A stretch of 64,000 nt of DNA from Idiomarinaceae bacterium HL-53. Lineage in GTDB: Bacteria; Pseudomonadota; Gammaproteobacteria; Enterobacterales; Alteromonadaceae. The DNA lies in NCBI GenBank assembly GCA_001458075.1, contig LN899469.1, forward strand, positions 2,144,659-2,208,658. Direction: 5' to 3'. Below, in pieces: positions 53,027 through 63,906 of this stretch. Every line of letters starts with the position of its first letter. Position 1 is the stretch's first letter. Below the pieces are notes generated by a model, which ran no database searches, had not been told where the DNA came from, and saw nothing but the letters and a program-made list of their open reading frames with translations. The position numbers and the translations under genes were made by a program.

Positions 53027-54067
53027 TTAGTCGTTGCTCTCTTCACCCGAAGCGACGACTTCTTCAACAGCCTCTGTGGGCTTCAGAAGTAACATATCTC
53101 TTAATTTCTGCTCAATCTCTTGAGACACAGCAACATTTTCAGCAAGGAACTTCATAGAGTTCGCTTTACCTTGACCAATCTTATCGCCTTTATACGAGTA
53201 CCAAGCACCGGCCTTCTCGATTAATTTGTGTTTTACACCCAAGTCAATCAACTCGCCTTCTTTTGAAATACCAGCACCGTACATAATTTGGAAGAGCGCT
53301 TCTTTAAACGGCGGAGCAACTTTGTTTTTCACAACTTTCACGCGCGTTTCATTACCTACAACTTCATCACCTTCCTTCAACGAGCCGATACGACGGATAT
53401 CCAATCGAACCGATGCATAGAATTTTAGTGCGTTACCACCTGTTGTCGTTTCAGGACTTCCAAACATCACACCAATCTTCATTCGAATCTGATTGATAAA
53501 GATGCACATGGTGTTCGATTTCTTAATATTCGCAGTGAGCTTACGAAGTGCTTGTGACATAAGACGTGCTTGCAAGCCTACGTGACTATCGCCCATTTCA
53601 CCTTCAATCTCAGCTTTCGGGGTCAGCGCCGCAACCGAGTCAACAATAATGACGTCAACGGCAGCTGATCTTACTAGCATGTCGCAAATTTCAAGCGCTT
53701 GCTCTCCGGTATCCGGTTGCGATACAAGCAACTCATCAACATTCACGCCCAGCTTCTCTGCATAAACTGGATCAAGCGCATGTTCTGCATCCACGAACGC
53801 ACAAGTTTTACCCTTGCGCTGAGCTTCTGCAATCACCTGCAATGTCAGCGTTGTTTTACCACTTGATTCAGGACCATAAATTTCAACCACACGACCGCAA
53901 GGTAAACCACCAATTCCGAGCGCGATATCTAAACTTAAGGAGCCTGTAGAGATCGACTCGATATCCATTGCTCGGTTATCACCGAGGCGCATAATCGCAC
54001 CCTTACCGAACTGTCTCTCAATTTGGCCGAGCGCAGCAGCCAATGCTTTTTGCTTGTTATCGTTCAT
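53027..54067 (-). CDS. recA: recombinase RecA
   Basis: Strand-exchange ATPase and LexA co-protease. The 346-residue form begins [23 protein letters not shown]; Walker A is GPESSGKTT (65-73) and Walker B is [11 protein letters not shown], with [10 protein letters not shown] and [23 protein letters not shown] (the central DNA-binding loop region). The ATG at 54067 follows GGGAG; an ATG at 54082 has no such site. The acidic C-terminus is typical. A perfect SOS box lies 40 bases upstream, so the gene is LexA-controlled. Confidence 0.97.
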   Translation of the reverse strand: MNDNKQKALAAALGQIERQFGKGAIMRLGDNRAMDIESISTGSLSLDIALGIGGLPCGRVVEIYGPESSGKTTLTLQVIAEAQRKGKTCAFVDAEHALDPVYAEKLGVNVDELLVSQPDTGEQALEICDMLVRSAAVDVIIVDSVAALTPKAEIEGEMGDSHVGLQARLMSQALRKLTANIKKSNTMCIFINQIRMKIGVMFGSPETTTGGNALKFYASVRLDIRRIGSLKEGDEVVGNETRVKVVKNKVAPPFKEALFQIMYGAGISKEGELIDLGVKHKLIEKAGAWYSYKGDKIGQGKANSMKFLAENVAVSQEIEQKLRDMLLLKPTEAVEEVVASGEESND

Positions 54068-54106
54068 ATTCTTTGCTCCCAATTTGGTGTTGATATGCAG
54101 TAAGTA

Positions 54107-54126
54107 TACTGTTCATCTATACAGTA
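54107..54126 (-). promoter_or_regulatory. SOS (LexA) box of recA
   Basis: TACTGTTCATCTATACAGTA matches the gammaproteobacterial LexA consensus TACTGTATATATATACAGTA, with intact CTGT and ACAG half-sites eight bases apart. It sits 40 bases ahead of the recA start. Confidence 0.93.
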
Positions 54127-54227
54127 TCAAGCCTCTTCCGCAATATCCTTTCTATTTACACCTAATTCATTGTAATTAATATGAAAATAAAATCATTAAT
54201 TTTGCGAGAGTGCGTATTTATACAGTA

Positions 54228-54719
54228 CTAAGCGTGCATTTGTATGAGTGTAGTCAAACGCAGCAAACAATAACCTACCGCTTGTTGTCGAATAGACTCG
54301 CGATTACCTGCAAACAGCTTTGTATCGGTTACAACTTTGTCTTTCAGTGCCCAACCAAAACAAACGGTGCCCACCGGTTTGCCGGCTGTTCCGCCATCAG
54401 GCCCGGCGATCCCAGAAATCCCGAGCGTCACCTCGCAATTTAAAGCGAACTGTGCCCCTCTCACCATTTCTAAAACACATTCTTCCGACACCGCGCCATG
54501 GCTGTCTATGGTTTTCGGGTTCACATTGAGTAAATTTTCTTTAAGCTCATTGCTGTAACTCACAATGCCGCCCTCGAACCATCGCGAACTTCCAGGTAAA
54601 CTTGTGCAGACCGCAGCCACGGCCCCTCCGGTACAAGACTCCGCAGTCCCTAGCCGCCATTTTCGTTGCAATAATTGCTCTGCAATTTGGGCAACCCGAA
54701 TACGATCACTGGTAGCCAT
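54228..54719 (-). CDS. pncC: nicotinamide-nucleotide amidase PncC (CinA C-terminal)
   Basis: Deamidates NMN to nicotinate mononucleotide in NAD recycling. The 163-residue stand-alone CinA C-terminal domain shows GTAESCTGGAVAAVCTSLPGSSRWF with the catalytic serine, YSNELKENLL and GISGIAGPDGGTAGKPVGTV. This single-domain form, next to recA and mutS, matches E. coli PncC (165). The ATG at 54719 follows AGGAG; an in-frame ATG at 54743 would add eight residues. A 108-bp gap to the divergent mutS start holds both promoters. Confidence 0.93.
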   Translation of the reverse strand: MATSDRIRVAQIAEQLLQRKWRLGTAESCTGGAVAAVCTSLPGSSRWFEGGIVSYSNELKENLLNVNPKTIDSHGAVSEECVLEMVRGAQFALNCEVTLGISGIAGPDGGTAGKPVGTVCFGWALKDKVVTDTKLFAGNRESIRQQAVGYCLLRLTTLIQMHA

Positions 54720-54827
54720 AAAACCAATCTCCTGTGCTATCATGACACGCTAATTTACTTGTATTCACAAGTGAACGTGCAATGATCACTACAACATAAA
54801 AAACAACGATAAGAAACTGTCAACGCT

Positions 54828-57386
54828 ATGCCAATCGATTTATCACAGCATACACCGATGATGCGTCAATATCTGACAATAAAGGCAGAACACAAAGATA
54901 TTCTGCTTTTCTATCGCATGGGTGATTTTTACGAACTTTTTTACGAAGATGCGAAGAAAGCGGCGGAACTACTCGATATTTCGTTGACTCACCGAGGACA
55001 ATCGGCCGGGACACCTATTCCTATGGCCGGAGTTCCGTATCATGCCGTAGAAAATTATCTAGCACGACTCATACGCCTCGGTGAATCGATCGCGATTTGT
55101 GAGCAGATTGGCGACCCTGCCACTTCGAAAGGCCCGGTAGAGCGAAAAGTCGTTCGAATCCTGACACCCGGCACTGTAAGCGATGAGTCTTTACTTGAAG
55201 CCAAACAAAGTAATATTCTGCTTGCGCTCACGCAACACCCCAAGGGGTATTCGCTCGCAAGTCTAGAATTGAGTACTGCTTCTTTTAAACTCTATGAAAT
55301 TCAAAGTTTACAAGAGCTACTCAGCGAGTTCGAACGATTAAATCCGGCCGAAGTGCTTTACTCGGAAAATGACACACTTCCTCATGGAATCCAAAAACAT
55401 GCAGGACTAAGACGCAGACCCGCATGGGAATTTGAACAAAGCAGTGCTTACGAGTCATTATGCCGCCAATTTGCAGTGAATGACCTACTCGGCTTTGGTG
55501 TCGAAAAAACCCATCAAGGGCTTGCCGCTGCCGGCTGTATTTTACAATACGTAAAAGACACACAACGCTCCGCTCTTCCCCATCTCACTCATGTTCAAAT
55601 TGAGCACCAACAGGACTATATTGCACTCGATCGTGCAACCCGAAGAAATTTGGAGCTGACACAAAATCTAAGTGGCAACGAAACCAATACCTTGCTCTCT
55701 GTACTCGATAACACGCAAACAGCGATGGGCGGCAGGCTGTTGCGGGAATGGATTCACCGCCCATTACGGCGGATTTCTTTTGTGGAAACACGTCTCGATG
55801 CAGTCACTTTATGTCAACTCGAACATCGCTTCGAGGCTTTACAAGAGGGGTTGAAACAGGTTGGTGATGTAGAGCGAATCGTTTCTCGTATCGCACTACT
55901 TACGGCCCGTCCGCGCGATTTGTCACGACTTAAGCAGAGTTTAGAGCAAATTCCATATCTGCGAGCTTGCTTTAAGTCTGAGTCAGAGCGCTACCTACTG
56001 GAAGAGCCCGCTGAAGTTCATACTATAATTGCGCTTTTAGCTGGCGCTATTGTTGACAATCCGCCAGTAATTATTCGTGATGGTGGTGTCATTGCACCTG
56101 GTTATAACGAAGAGCTAGACCGCTTACGGGCGTTAGCCAAGGGAGGCGAAGACCAACTGTATGTACTTGAGCAAAGAGAACGTGACCGAACAGGCATAGC
56201 GCAATTAAAAATTGGCTACAATAAGGTCCACGGTTATTACATTGAGCTTAGTAGAAATGCTGCGTCTCAAGTACCGAGTGAATATCAACGCAGGCAAACC
56301 TTAAAAAATGTTGAGCGTTACATTATTCCTGAATTACAGGCGTTCGAAGAGAAAGTCTTAAAGAGTCAAAGCAAAGCGCTGGCGTTAGAGAAAACGCTTT
56401 ATATTCAGCTCTTGCAAACACTAGGCGACTCGCTGCCTTGCTTACAAAGAGTGTCTCGTCAACTTGCGATGCTTGATGTCTACGCAAATTTTGCTGAGCG
56501 TGCCGTTTCCTTTGATCTAGTTCGACCCGAGTTTACCGCTGAGCAAAACTTAAATATTGAACACGGACGCCACCTAGTTGTAGAGCAAGCACAGTCACAA
56601 CCCTTCATCGCCAATAGCGTTCATTTCAGCCCGAACCGCAAGTTACAAGTGATTACCGGCCCAAATATGGGGGGTAAATCTACATTTATGCGGCAAACAG
56701 CACTTATCGTACTCCTCGCCCACATTGGTAGCTTTGTACCTGCAAAGAGCGCAACGATTGGGCATATTGATCAGATATTTACCCGTGTTGGAGCAGCGGA
56801 CGATCTCGCATCAGGGCGTTCAACATTTATGGTTGAGATGACGGAAACTGCAAATATCCTTCATCATGCAACGGCTAAAAGCCTGGTTTTAATGGATGAG
56901 GTTGGCAGAGGAACCTCAACTTATGATGGATTGTCACTTGCATGGGCTTCTGCTCAAGCACTTGCAGAGATAGGTGCGTTTACTCTATTTGCAACTCATT
57001 ATTTTGAGCTTACAAAGCTTGCAGATTCACTTCCAAAAACGGTTAATTTACATTTCGATGCAATTGAAGAGAACGATGTCATTGCCTTCAAACATCAAGT
57101 TGAAGATGGTGCAGCGAGTAAGAGTTTTGGAATTCAAGTTGCTAAATTGGCGGGAGTTCCAGACCATGTATTACAGCTTGCAAAAAATAAATTACGCGCG
57201 CTTGAGACAAGTGCTCTCAAAGATTCTCACAAAGAAGTAATGCCAACCCAGCCAAATTTATTCGATGAGCCTTCCTCGCCCGATCTGCGCATTGAGAGAC
57301 TAGAGCACGTGAATCCCGATGAATTGAGCCCACGAGAAGCGCTCGAGTTTCTTTATGAACTTAAAAGCCTTAGCTCAAAGAAGTAA
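54828..57386 (+). CDS. mutS: DNA mismatch-repair protein MutS
   Basis: Recognises mismatches and starts methyl-directed repair. The 852-residue protein has the mismatch-contact [15 protein letters not shown] (with the Phe-x-Glu pair near residues 37-39), the core and clamp domains, and the ATPase: Walker [14 protein letters not shown] (near 611) and [13 protein letters not shown] helix-turn-helix and dimerisation tail follow. Length equals E. coli MutS (853). It is convergent with rpoS, with 13 bases between stops, the conserved mutS-rpoS arrangement. Confidence 0.97.
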   Translation: MPIDLSQHTPMMRQYLTIKAEHKDILLFYRMGDFYELFYEDAKKAAELLDISLTHRGQSAGTPIPMAGVPYHAVENYLARLIRLGESIAICEQIGDPATSKGPVERKVVRILTPGTVSDESLLEAKQSNILLALTQHPKGYSLASLELSTASFKLYEIQSLQELLSEFERLNPAEVLYSENDTLPHGIQKHAGLRRRPAWEFEQSSAYESLCRQFAVNDLLGFGVEKTHQGLAAAGCILQYVKDTQRSALPHLTHVQIEHQQDYIALDRATRRNLELTQNLSGNETNTLLSVLDNTQTAMGGRLLREWIHRPLRRISFVETRLDAVTLCQLEHRFEALQEGLKQVGDVERIVSRIALLTARPRDLSRLKQSLEQIPYLRACFKSESERYLLEEPAEVHTIIALLAGAIVDNPPVIIRDGGVIAPGYNEELDRLRALAKGGEDQLYVLEQRERDRTGIAQLKIGYNKVHGYYIELSRNAASQVPSEYQRRQTLKNVERYIIPELQAFEEKVLKSQSKALALEKTLYIQLLQTLGDSLPCLQRVSRQLAMLDVYANFAERAVSFDLVRPEFTAEQNLNIEHGRHLVVEQAQSQPFIANSVHFSPNRKLQVITGPNMGGKSTFMRQTALIVLLAHIGSFVPAKSATIGHIDQIFTRVGAADDLASGRSTFMVEMTETANILHHATAKSLVLMDEVGRGTSTYDGLSLAWASAQALAEIGAFTLFATHYFELTKLADSLPKTVNLHFDAIEENDVIAFKHQVEDGAASKSFGIQVAKLAGVPDHVLQLAKNKLRALETSALKDSHKEVMPTQPNLFDEPSSPDLRIERLEHVNPDELSPREALEFLYELKSLSSKK

Positions 57387-57399
57387 CGATACGCAGGGG

Positions 57400-58392
57400 C
57401 TATTGAAGAGAAAAAATCGCTTCTAAACTCAGCCCTTGCTGTTGCAATATTTCTCGAAGGCGCCGCAATGACTCAACCTGGATTTGCCTGACACGCTCTC
57501 TTGTCAGGCCAATTTCTCGTCCCACGTCTTCAAGCGTCGATGGTTCATATCCAAGCAACCCAAATCGACGCGCAAGTACTTCTTTTTGCTTGGGGCTCAG
57601 CTCTTCAAGCCATTCAACAATGTGCTCATGCATATCGTCATCTTGTAGAATAGATTCAGGACCACCTGCTTTTTCGTCTGGGATAATGTCTAACAAGCCC
57701 TTGTCACTATCTCCCGCCAATGGAGTATCTACGGAGGATACGCGCTCATTTAAGCGCAGCATCTTATTTACGTCTGCAACCGGCTTCTCTAGACTTTTCG
57801 CAATATCTTCGGCCGTAGGCTCATGATCCAGTTTGTGCGCGAGTTCACGCGCAGCACGCAAATAAACATTCAGTTCTTTAACGACATGAATTGGTAACCG
57901 AATGGTCCGTGTTTGATTCATAATAGCTCGCTCGATGGTTTGGCGAATCCACCACGTAGCGTATGTTGAAAAGCGAAAACCGCGCTCAGGATCAAATTTC
58001 TCCACCGCACGAATCAATCCAAGATTTCCTTCTTCAATAAGATCAAGTAAGGCTAAGCCTCGATTGTTGTACCTACGGGCTATTTTGACCACAAGTCGCA
58101 AATTACTCTCGATCATGCGTTGGCGAGCTTTTACATCGCCTTTCAACGCCTTGCGTGCGAAATAAACTTCTTCTTCAGCGGTGAGTAAGGGAGAAAACCC
58201 GATCTCGCTCAAATACATCTGAGTGGCGTCGAGTTTACGTTGATATTTACCTTTATTCGCGATGGCCTCTTCTAGCTCACCATCGATTTCTTCGCGTGCA
58301 TCTTCCTCAAGGATTTCCTCATCTTCAGACATGACCTCATCCTCGTACATCTCATCATCAGACGATTTACCTACTCGTTCTTCACCGCTCAT
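57400..58392 (-). CDS. rpoS: stationary-phase sigma factor RpoS
   Basis: The general stress sigma factor. The 330-residue protein has a short acidic N-terminus, region 1.2 ([21 protein letters not shown]), region 2 ([21 protein letters not shown] and [35 protein letters not shown]), region 3 and region 4 ([20 protein letters not shown]). All match the RpoS subfamily rather than RpoD. It lies 29 bases after nlpD; in E. coli its main promoter is inside nlpD. The start [11 protein letters not shown] is preceded by AAGGAGG. Confidence 0.96.
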   Translation of the reverse strand: MSGEERVGKSSDDEMYEDEVMSEDEEILEEDAREEIDGELEEAIANKGKYQRKLDATQMYLSEIGFSPLLTAEEEVYFARKALKGDVKARQRMIESNLRLVVKIARRYNNRGLALLDLIEEGNLGLIRAVEKFDPERGFRFSTYATWWIRQTIERAIMNQTRTIRLPIHVVKELNVYLRAARELAHKLDHEPTAEDIAKSLEKPVADVNKMLRLNERVSSVDTPLAGDSDKGLLDIIPDEKAGGPESILQDDDMHEHIVEWLEELSPKQKEVLARRFGLLGYEPSTLEDVGREIGLTRERVRQIQVESLRRLREILQQQGLSLEAIFSLQ

Positions 58393-58421
58393 ACATCCTC
58401 CTTGCGCGCAGCTCGACTTTA

Positions 58422-59300
58422 TTAACGATTTCTTGGTAAGTAGTTCTCCGGGTTTATCGAGTTACCTCTAAATCGCATTTCAAACCGCAGTCGAACATCA
58501 CTTCTACCGCTACTACCCATTGTTGCTATTTGTTGACCCGCTTCGACCCATTGTTGCTCTTGCACCAAAATTTCGTCGTTGTGACCATATGCGGTTATAT
58601 AATCATCGTTATGTTTCATAATGATTAAACGACCGTAGCCACGCAACGCAGTGCCGGTATAAACAATTTTTCCAGCCTCTGCAGCCACCACAGGGTCACC
58701 ATGCTCACCTGCAAACTCAATTCCTTGTCCTGAGGGTGCTTGCGCAGAGAAACGTGACGTAACTCGACCTCTTGATGGCCACTGCCAGCGCAGGTCAGCG
58801 CTTCGAATCTGCCTTTCTTGACGACTGCTTGATGCAGTAATCGGCTGAATTGCTGAATCTTTTTCGCTGGCTACATTTTCACCATACTCCGCTTCCGCGG
58901 TTGCTGCAACTGCAGGGCTTAGATCATTTGATTGTGAACCGCTGGTATTGTTATTCCTATTTTGACTAACCAACGCATCTGCGTTTTCGCCAGCTCCACT
59001 CGCTTTGAGCTTCAATACTTGGCCTGGGAAAATAGTGAATGGTTCTTGCAGATTATTTAACTGAGTAATTTCACGCATGTCCATATTGGCGCGAAAAGCA
59101 ATGGAATAAAGCGTGTCACCTGGCCTCACTTCGTAAGTATCGGCTGACCACGAAGCTTGTTGGTAATCATGGTAGCTTGGACCTCGGTATACTTGTGTGA
59201 CGGGAGCCGGAGTATGCGGACTCATACAAGCACTGAGAAAAACAACAACACCGCATGAAATGAGAAACTGATTATGTTTTTTATTCATGCGGCGATCCAT
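58422..59300 (-). CDS. nlpD: murein hydrolase activator NlpD
   Basis: An outer-membrane lipoprotein that activates amidase AmiC for cell separation. Residues 1-26 include lipobox LSAC, followed by a LysM domain ([18 protein letters not shown], about 57-100) and a C-terminal M23-like domain ([18 protein letters not shown] and on). The zinc-binding histidines are replaced (GIEF and RLRFEMR), as in known inactive NlpD proteins, so it is an activator and not a hydrolase. The ATG at 59300 overlaps the pcm stop; an ATG four codons later (59288) is also possible. Confidence 0.92.
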   Translation of the reverse strand: MDRRMNKKHNQFLISCGVVVFLSACMSPHTPAPVTQVYRGPSYHDYQQASWSADTYEVRPGDTLYSIAFRANMDMREITQLNNLQEPFTIFPGQVLKLKASGAGENADALVSQNRNNNTSGSQSNDLSPAVAATAEAEYGENVASEKDSAIQPITASSSRQERQIRSADLRWQWPSRGRVTSRFSAQAPSGQGIEFAGEHGDPVVAAEAGKIVYTGTALRGYGRLIIMKHNDDYITAYGHNDEILVQEQQWVEAGQQIATMGSSGRSDVRLRFEMRFRGNSINPENYLPRNR

Positions 59301-59944
59301 TAACTCATCTTGCCTTGAACAAGCGGCACAAACCGAACTTCACCAAGTACCTGTACCTGATAATCATCACCACGACGCTCAATAATTCTTAACTCTTGTG
59401 TCTTTTCCCCGACAGGAATCACTAAACGCCCACCGTCTTCATGCAATTGAACCAGCAATGCATCAGGCACCCGACTGGCAGCCGCGGTAACAAGAATTCC
59501 ATCGAACGGACTCTTGCTGCTCCAACCTTGCCATCCATCACCATGCCTCATGCTGATATTGTGCAGATCGAGTGCCTTTAAACGACGCTTCGCCTGATAC
59601 TGTAAAGGCGCAATTCGCTCTACAGAAAAAGTCTGCTCAACCAATTGCGCGAGCACGGCCGTTTGATACCCAGAGCCGGTACCAATCTCAAGAACTCGAC
59701 GCATCGGTCGCTCTGCAGCAAGCAAAATAGACGTCATTTTTGCAACAATAAGTGGTTGCGAGATGGTTTGCCCATTCCCAATCGGCAACGCTGTATTCTC
59801 GTAAGCTTTGTGCGCGAGCGATTCTGGCATAAAGGCATGCCGAGGCGTGCGACCCATTACTTGTAAAACGGTTTCATCAGAAATGTCATGTTGACGGAGT
59901 AATTCGACCAGTTTTTTGGCTTGTCCCTGAAAATTCTTAAGCAT
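59300..59944 (-). CDS. pcm: protein-L-isoaspartate O-methyltransferase
   Basis: Repairs damaged aspartyl residues with SAM in the cytosol. The 214-residue enzyme shows the SAM motif [18 protein letters not shown], the substrate segment [20 protein letters not shown] and [21 protein letters not shown]. Length is close to E. coli Pcm (208). Its start overlaps the surE stop by eight bases, and nlpD overlaps its own stop, so the surE-pcm-nlpD chain is coupled. Confidence 0.95.
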   Translation of the reverse strand: MLKNFQGQAKKLVELLRQHDISDETVLQVMGRTPRHAFMPESLAHKAYENTALPIGNGQTISQPLIVAKMTSILLAAERPMRRVLEIGTGSGYQTAVLAQLVEQTFSVERIAPLQYQAKRRLKALDLHNISMRHGDGWQGWSSKSPFDGILVTAAASRVPDALLVQLHEDGGRLVIPVGEKTQELRIIERRGDDYQVQVLGEVRFVPLVQGKMS

Positions 59945-60686
59945 ACTTCTCTAACCATGTCTCCATTGCTTGCCAATCTCTATGTGCAGTCATATCTACA
60001 GTCAGCGGTGTAACCGACACATACCCTTCATTCACCGCCGCGAAATCAGTCCCCGGACCATCATCGCGTTGATGCCCGACTGGGCCATACCAATAGATGT
60101 CGTGACCACGCGGGTCTTTTTGATGAATCATTCCTTCCGCTTTATGACGACGCCCTAAACGGGTTAACCGAATTCCTTTCACGTCCTCAAACGGAATATT
60201 CGGAACATTCACGTTCAACACAAAATCCGCCGTCAATGGTGATTCTTGTAACTGAGCGACCAACTTAGCAACAACTTTCGCGGCAGTTACATAATGCTTG
60301 TGGCCATAGCTGCCCATAGAAACTGCAATCGCCGGGAATCCCATATGTCGCCCTTCAGTTGCAGCAGCAACGGTACCCGAATAAATCACATCATCTCCCA
60401 TATTGGGTGCATCATTAATGCCAGACACCACTAAATCGGGTGTACCACTCATTGGAGAGTTGGTCCCAATATGAACACAATCTGTCGGAGTACCATTCAC
60501 AGAATAAAAGCCGTTCTCCAGTTGCTCAACCCGCAATGGGCTATGAAGCGTGAGAGAATTGCTCGCGCCACTACAATTTCGATCAGGTGCAATAACCCGC
60601 ACGTCTGCAAGGGGCTGAAGAGCATCAAAAAGTGCCTTTAAGCCGGGAGCACGAACGCCATCGTCATTACTCAATAGAATCTTCAT
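59937..60686 (-). CDS. surE: 5'/3'-nucleotidase SurE
   Basis: A metal-dependent nucleotidase of stationary-phase survival. The 249-residue protein begins [19 protein letters not shown] with the metal-binding acid pair D8-D9, and has [15 protein letters not shown] with the metal-ligand serine and [20 protein letters not shown]. Length matches E. coli (253). It directly follows truD with no gap and overlaps pcm by eight bases. Confidence 0.96.
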   Translation of the reverse strand: MKILLSNDDGVRAPGLKALFDALQPLADVRVIAPDRNCSGASNSLTLHSPLRVEQLENGFYSVNGTPTDCVHIGTNSPMSGTPDLVVSGINDAPNMGDDVIYSGTVAAATEGRHMGFPAIAVSMGSYGHKHYVTAAKVVAKLVAQLQESPLTADFVLNVNVPNIPFEDVKGIRLTRLGRRHKAEGMIHQKDPRGHDIYWYGPVGHQRDDGPGTDFAAVNEGYVSVTPLTVDMTAHRDWQAMETWLEKYA

Positions 60687-61724
60687 TTAATCAGTATCCT
60701 TCGTTTCGTCTATGGACACGATCTCGCGTAATACAGAGGTCGCATAGGCGCCTGGCTCAAGTTCGAAACTTAGCTCTAGATCGTTTTCATGCCATTGCCA
60801 TTGCATTTTCTCAGCGAATAACCATAAAGGCCTGTGTGCGTGCTCGACACCCAATCTTTTCAATCCCTGCAACCAATTGTCAAAAGCTGCAGTAAGGCTC
60901 TGTTCTAATGCTTCCGCCTCCTCCGCAACTGCGCGTGGCCCTTTACCAATAAGGGGGCCCGTAATGCGAATATCACGCGCTTTTATACGTTCGTTCAGCG
61001 TCTCTAAGTCGTGAACCTCAGCCGTAAAAACTGAATGCGATCCCATGAGCTGCATCACATCGCCTGTGAGAGGTTCTAACTGCCCCGCTATTTTCATGCG
61101 GGCACTCAGGTAATGATTGAAAACCCAAGAGCGTGCTGCAGAGAGCGCCATACTCTTTGCGTTTCGATTCTTTACCTTTTTTCCTGCAAAAATAGACTCT
61201 GCAATTGCCAAATTGTGCTGATCTCGACCGAATCGCTGTGGGCCAAAATAATTCGGAACTCCGTCAGCCGCCACTTTGGCTAAACGCTGCTCTAGGGCGA
61301 TTTTGTCGCCGACTACATCCGCTAATCGAATCATGAACGCATTTGCTTTGTGCGTACCTCGTTTTAATTTCCGAGTCGACTGCACCGCCCTAAGAATTTG
61401 TGTGTTCTCCATCTCGAATTGGGACCACTGCACGTCAGTCAGCGCAGAAAGCTCCACAGAAAACCATTGACTCGTAACAGCTTGTCGGTCTTTTAACCCT
61501 GAATAACTAACCTTGTTTGGTTCAACCCCTACAAATTTAGCGAGCGCACGTGCGATATAATCGGTGTTATGTTCCTTTTTCTGCAACCATAACCAATGGT
61601 GTTGCCCACGATCATTTATTTCTGGTTCGAACCCCAGCATCTCAGTTACAACAAAATCTTCAGGGCTCTTTTTAAACGTCGCGCTTGCTGCAGGTTCGCC
61701 ATAAGCATAAGAAAAATCACTCAC
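60687..61724 (-). CDS. truD: tRNA pseudouridine-13 synthase TruD
   Basis: Makes pseudouridine 13 in tRNA-Glu. The 345-residue protein has the catalytic aspartate in [17 protein letters not shown] (D near residue 77) and [14 protein letters not shown] and [17 protein letters not shown], all typical of TruD. Length is 349 in E. coli. Its start overlaps the ispF stop by four bases, as expected for this operon. Confidence 0.95.
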   Translation of the reverse strand: MSDFSYAYGEPAASATFKKSPEDFVVTEMLGFEPEINDRGQHHWLWLQKKEHNTDYIARALAKFVGVEPNKVSYSGLKDRQAVTSQWFSVELSALTDVQWSQFEMENTQILRAVQSTRKLKRGTHKANAFMIRLADVVGDKIALEQRLAKVAADGVPNYFGPQRFGRDQHNLAIAESIFAGKKVKNRNAKSMALSAARSWVFNHYLSARMKIAGQLEPLTGDVMQLMGSHSVFTAEVHDLETLNERIKARDIRITGPLIGKGPRAVAEEAEALEQSLTAAFDNWLQGLKRLGVEHAHRPLWLFAEKMQWQWHENDLELSFELEPGAYATSVLREIVSIDETKDTD

Positions 61725-62197
61725 GATGCGGGTACCAATAAAACAGTTGCCATGGCTGCGATACCTTCCTTTCTGCCTAAAAATCCAAGCTTCTCGGTAG
61801 TGGTTGCTTTCACATTCACTTGCCTTTCATCGGTGGCTAGCAATTTCGCGATCCCCGCTTTAATGAGATCTCGATAAGGGTTCACCTTTGGTGTTTCGCA
61901 GATTACTGTACAATCTAAATTTCCGAGCACCCAACCCAACTCGTGAGCTCGTTGATACACTCGCGAGAGGAGTACCTTGCTATCGGCCCCCTTAAACTGC
62001 GGATCTGTGTCTGGGAACCAAACACCAATATCCCCCTCACCCAAAGCGCCTAGTAATGCGTCCGCAATCGCATGTAGCAAAACATCTCCGTCGGAATGAG
62101 CCAGCAATCCTTGTTCATGTGGAATTTCAATTCCGCCAAGCACTACAGGGCCTTCACCCCCAAATTTATGCACATCAAACCCTTGTCCAATTCGCAT
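61721..62197 (-). CDS. ispF: MEcPP synthase IspF
   Basis: Makes 2-C-methyl-erythritol 2,4-cyclodiphosphate in the non-mevalonate isoprenoid pathway. The 158-residue trimeric enzyme has its zinc ligands in [10 protein letters not shown] and [20 protein letters not shown], and [17 protein letters not shown] near the end. Length equals E. coli IspF (159). The start overlaps the ispD stop by one base (TAATG). Confidence 0.97.
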   Translation of the reverse strand: MRIGQGFDVHKFGGEGPVVLGGIEIPHEQGLLAHSDGDVLLHAIADALLGALGEGDIGVWFPDTDPQFKGADSKVLLSRVYQRAHELGWVLGNLDCTVICETPKVNPYRDLIKAGIAKLLATDERQVNVKATTTEKLGFLGRKEGIAAMATVLLVPAS

Positions 62198-62895
62198 TAA
62201 TCCAAACTCTCCTCGGCTAAGAGCAGTGCACTTAGCATAATTAAATCATCTCTACAGGTCACTTTTCTTAACCGCTGACTTCCCTCTACAATACTTGGCT
62301 GCCATCGCATTCGTTCCATTGCAGACGCCTCATCGGTAATCGTAAACCCGTCGTTTTGCGCTGAATATAAAGCATGGTGGAGTGGCTGCAAGGGAAATAC
62401 CTGAGGGGTCTGCGCATGCCAAAGCTCACTTCGATCCATGGTTTCTAATGCGCGCATCGATGCCACACGTTTCATGGTGTCCCAAGCCGGGATTGCGACG
62501 AAGGCGCCTGCATTAGGCATTCTCGCCGCTTGGTCAAGCACACGATACAGCGTCGCTGAATCTAACCCCGGTCGCGCTGCGTCATGAACAGCAACCAGAG
62601 TGTCGGCGGGCCAACTCTGTGAGGCAACTTCCAGAGCGTTGAATACAGACTCGGCACGCGACGCGCCACCTTGCACACGAACGAGCTTCGGATGACGAGA
62701 CACATCGAGTTTAAAGAAATAAGCGTCATGTTCAGCTACTGCCACGTATACTTGCTGAATCAGTTCGCTATGCAACAGTACTTCGAGCGAGTGCTCTAAA
62801 ACTAATTTGCCATTGAGTGGCAAATACTGCTTTGGCTTATCTGCTCTCATACGACTGCCGATTCCGGCAGCCGGAACAATCGCAATCGTCTTCAC
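62197..62895 (-). CDS. ispD: MEP cytidylyltransferase IspD
   Basis: Activates 2-C-methyl-erythritol 4-phosphate with CTP. The 232-residue enzyme starts [25 protein letters not shown], the cytidylyltransferase glycine-rich loop with its arginine and lysines, and has [12 protein letters not shown] and [10 protein letters not shown]. Length is 236 in E. coli. It overlaps ftsB by four bases and ispF by one base, so three genes are coupled. Confidence 0.96.
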   Translation of the reverse strand: MKTIAIVPAAGIGSRMRADKPKQYLPLNGKLVLEHSLEVLLHSELIQQVYVAVAEHDAYFFKLDVSRHPKLVRVQGGASRAESVFNALEVASQSWPADTLVAVHDAARPGLDSATLYRVLDQAARMPNAGAFVAIPAWDTMKRVASMRALETMDRSELWHAQTPQVFPLQPLHHALYSAQNDGFTITDEASAMERMRWQPSIVEGSQRLRKVTCRDDLIMLSALLLAEESLD

Positions 62896-63197
62896 TCTTG
62901 AGGCTCTTGTTGAATCGGTGGAAGTTGTGCCGGGATCATTCGAAAAAAAGTTTCGTTCGCTTTCACTAAGCCAAGTTCGTTGCGAGCACGTTCTTCTATG
63001 GCTTCATGAGCATGCCTCAAATCTTCAATATCAGCGAACATCAGCTGGTTACGCTGCCTTACCGTTGCATTCGCCTCTTTTTGTCGCTCGACTTCTCGCG
63101 AAAGTTGACGAATGTCACGCGCCCCATATTCTCCAAACCAAACTCGGTATTGGAGCAGCAAGAGTAGAGTGAGCATTATCAAGGTCAATATTCGCAT
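62892..63197 (-). CDS. ftsB: cell-division protein FtsB
   Basis: A bitopic inner-membrane division protein that works with FtsL and FtsQ. The 101-residue protein has one transmembrane segment (ILTLIMLTLLLLLQYRVWFG, residues 3-22) and a coiled coil (DIRQLSREVERQKEANATVRQRN) before a periplasmic tail with ERARNELGLVKANETFF. The eno-ftsB-ispD order is standard in gammaproteobacteria, but here an extra gene lies between eno and ftsB. Confidence 0.93.
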   Translation of the reverse strand: MRILTLIMLTLLLLLQYRVWFGEYGARDIRQLSREVERQKEANATVRQRNQLMFADIEDLRHAHEAIEERARNELGLVKANETFFRMIPAQLPPIQQEPQE

Positions 63198-63246
63198 GCA
63201 TAAACCGCCTTGCTTTTATTATTGACCTATTATGACCCCTTTCGAA

Positions 63247-63894
63247 CTAATTAAAAAGCCCAGCAACAGAATCTTTTAATTGTCGTACTTGAGAGAAATT
63301 AGGCCAATCTAGCAATGTTGATAATAATAATTCTCTGAGCGACAGCGCTTGCGGGGCGAGTTTTCCGCTATCACTCCAAACATGCCCAGCGCAAGCCGCT
63401 CCCATGCTGCGCGCCGTCGGTTTTAGTAACATAGCACCGTCCTCGTAAGCATCAACTGTCTGCCCTTCAAAGCCAAACCATCCAAAACGATTCAAATGTA
63501 ATTTCTGTTGGGCGTAATCAATCCGATCAACGGCATCTAAATGAACAGAGGTACGGGTTTCATGAGTTAGTAAAACCGGTAGAGGTAAACCGGGCGCTGC
63601 GTGTTTGTCTATCCACTTTATGAAACTTGTTGCCGCCGTGGGTTTGGGTGGACGCCCGAATTGTTTAGTTTGCCAACTCGCATTTTGCGTGTCTAATGCC
63701 AAAGGGCTGTTGCTTAAAATAAGGCCCCAAGCCGCTTTTTGAATATAATATGGTAAGCTTCGAAGTCGATTCTTAAGTCTTGCAGGTTCTAAGTTGCCAT
63801 AACTCAATTGGGCAATTTCACGCTCATACAAGGCACAACATAGCTCCGCAAATGCAGTGCTATGTTGTGTTTGCGTGAAAATATCCGCTTGCAT
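63247..63894 (-). CDS. uncharacterised protein between eno and ftsB
   Basis: I do not recognise this 215-residue protein. It is predicted soluble, with no signal peptide or membrane segment. Tryptophans are frequent (KAAWGLILS, FIKWIDKH, GWFGFEG, HVWSDSG, LLDWPNF), and a stretch from 110 to 165 (THETRTSVHLDAVDRIDYAQ) looks beta-rich. It starts 12 bases after the eno stop and lacks a clear ribosome-binding sequence, which suggests translational coupling to enolase. It ends 49 bases before ftsB. The frame is long and intact, so the gene is likely real. Confidence 0.65.
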   Translation of the reverse strand: MQADIFTQTQHSTAFAELCCALYEREIAQLSYGNLEPARLKNRLRSLPYYIQKAAWGLILSNSPLALDTQNASWQTKQFGRPPKPTAATSFIKWIDKHAAPGLPLPVLLTHETRTSVHLDAVDRIDYAQQKLHLNRFGWFGFEGQTVDAYEDGAMLLKPTARSMGAACAGHVWSDSGKLAPQALSLRELLLSTLLDWPNFSQVRQLKDSVAGLFN

Positions 63895-63906
63895 CGTAAA
63901 TAAGCG

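Noticed and set aside
54215-54240. Second SOS box near the 3' end of pncC
   Set aside because: TATACAGTA resembles one half-site only; no CTGT half lies eight bases away.
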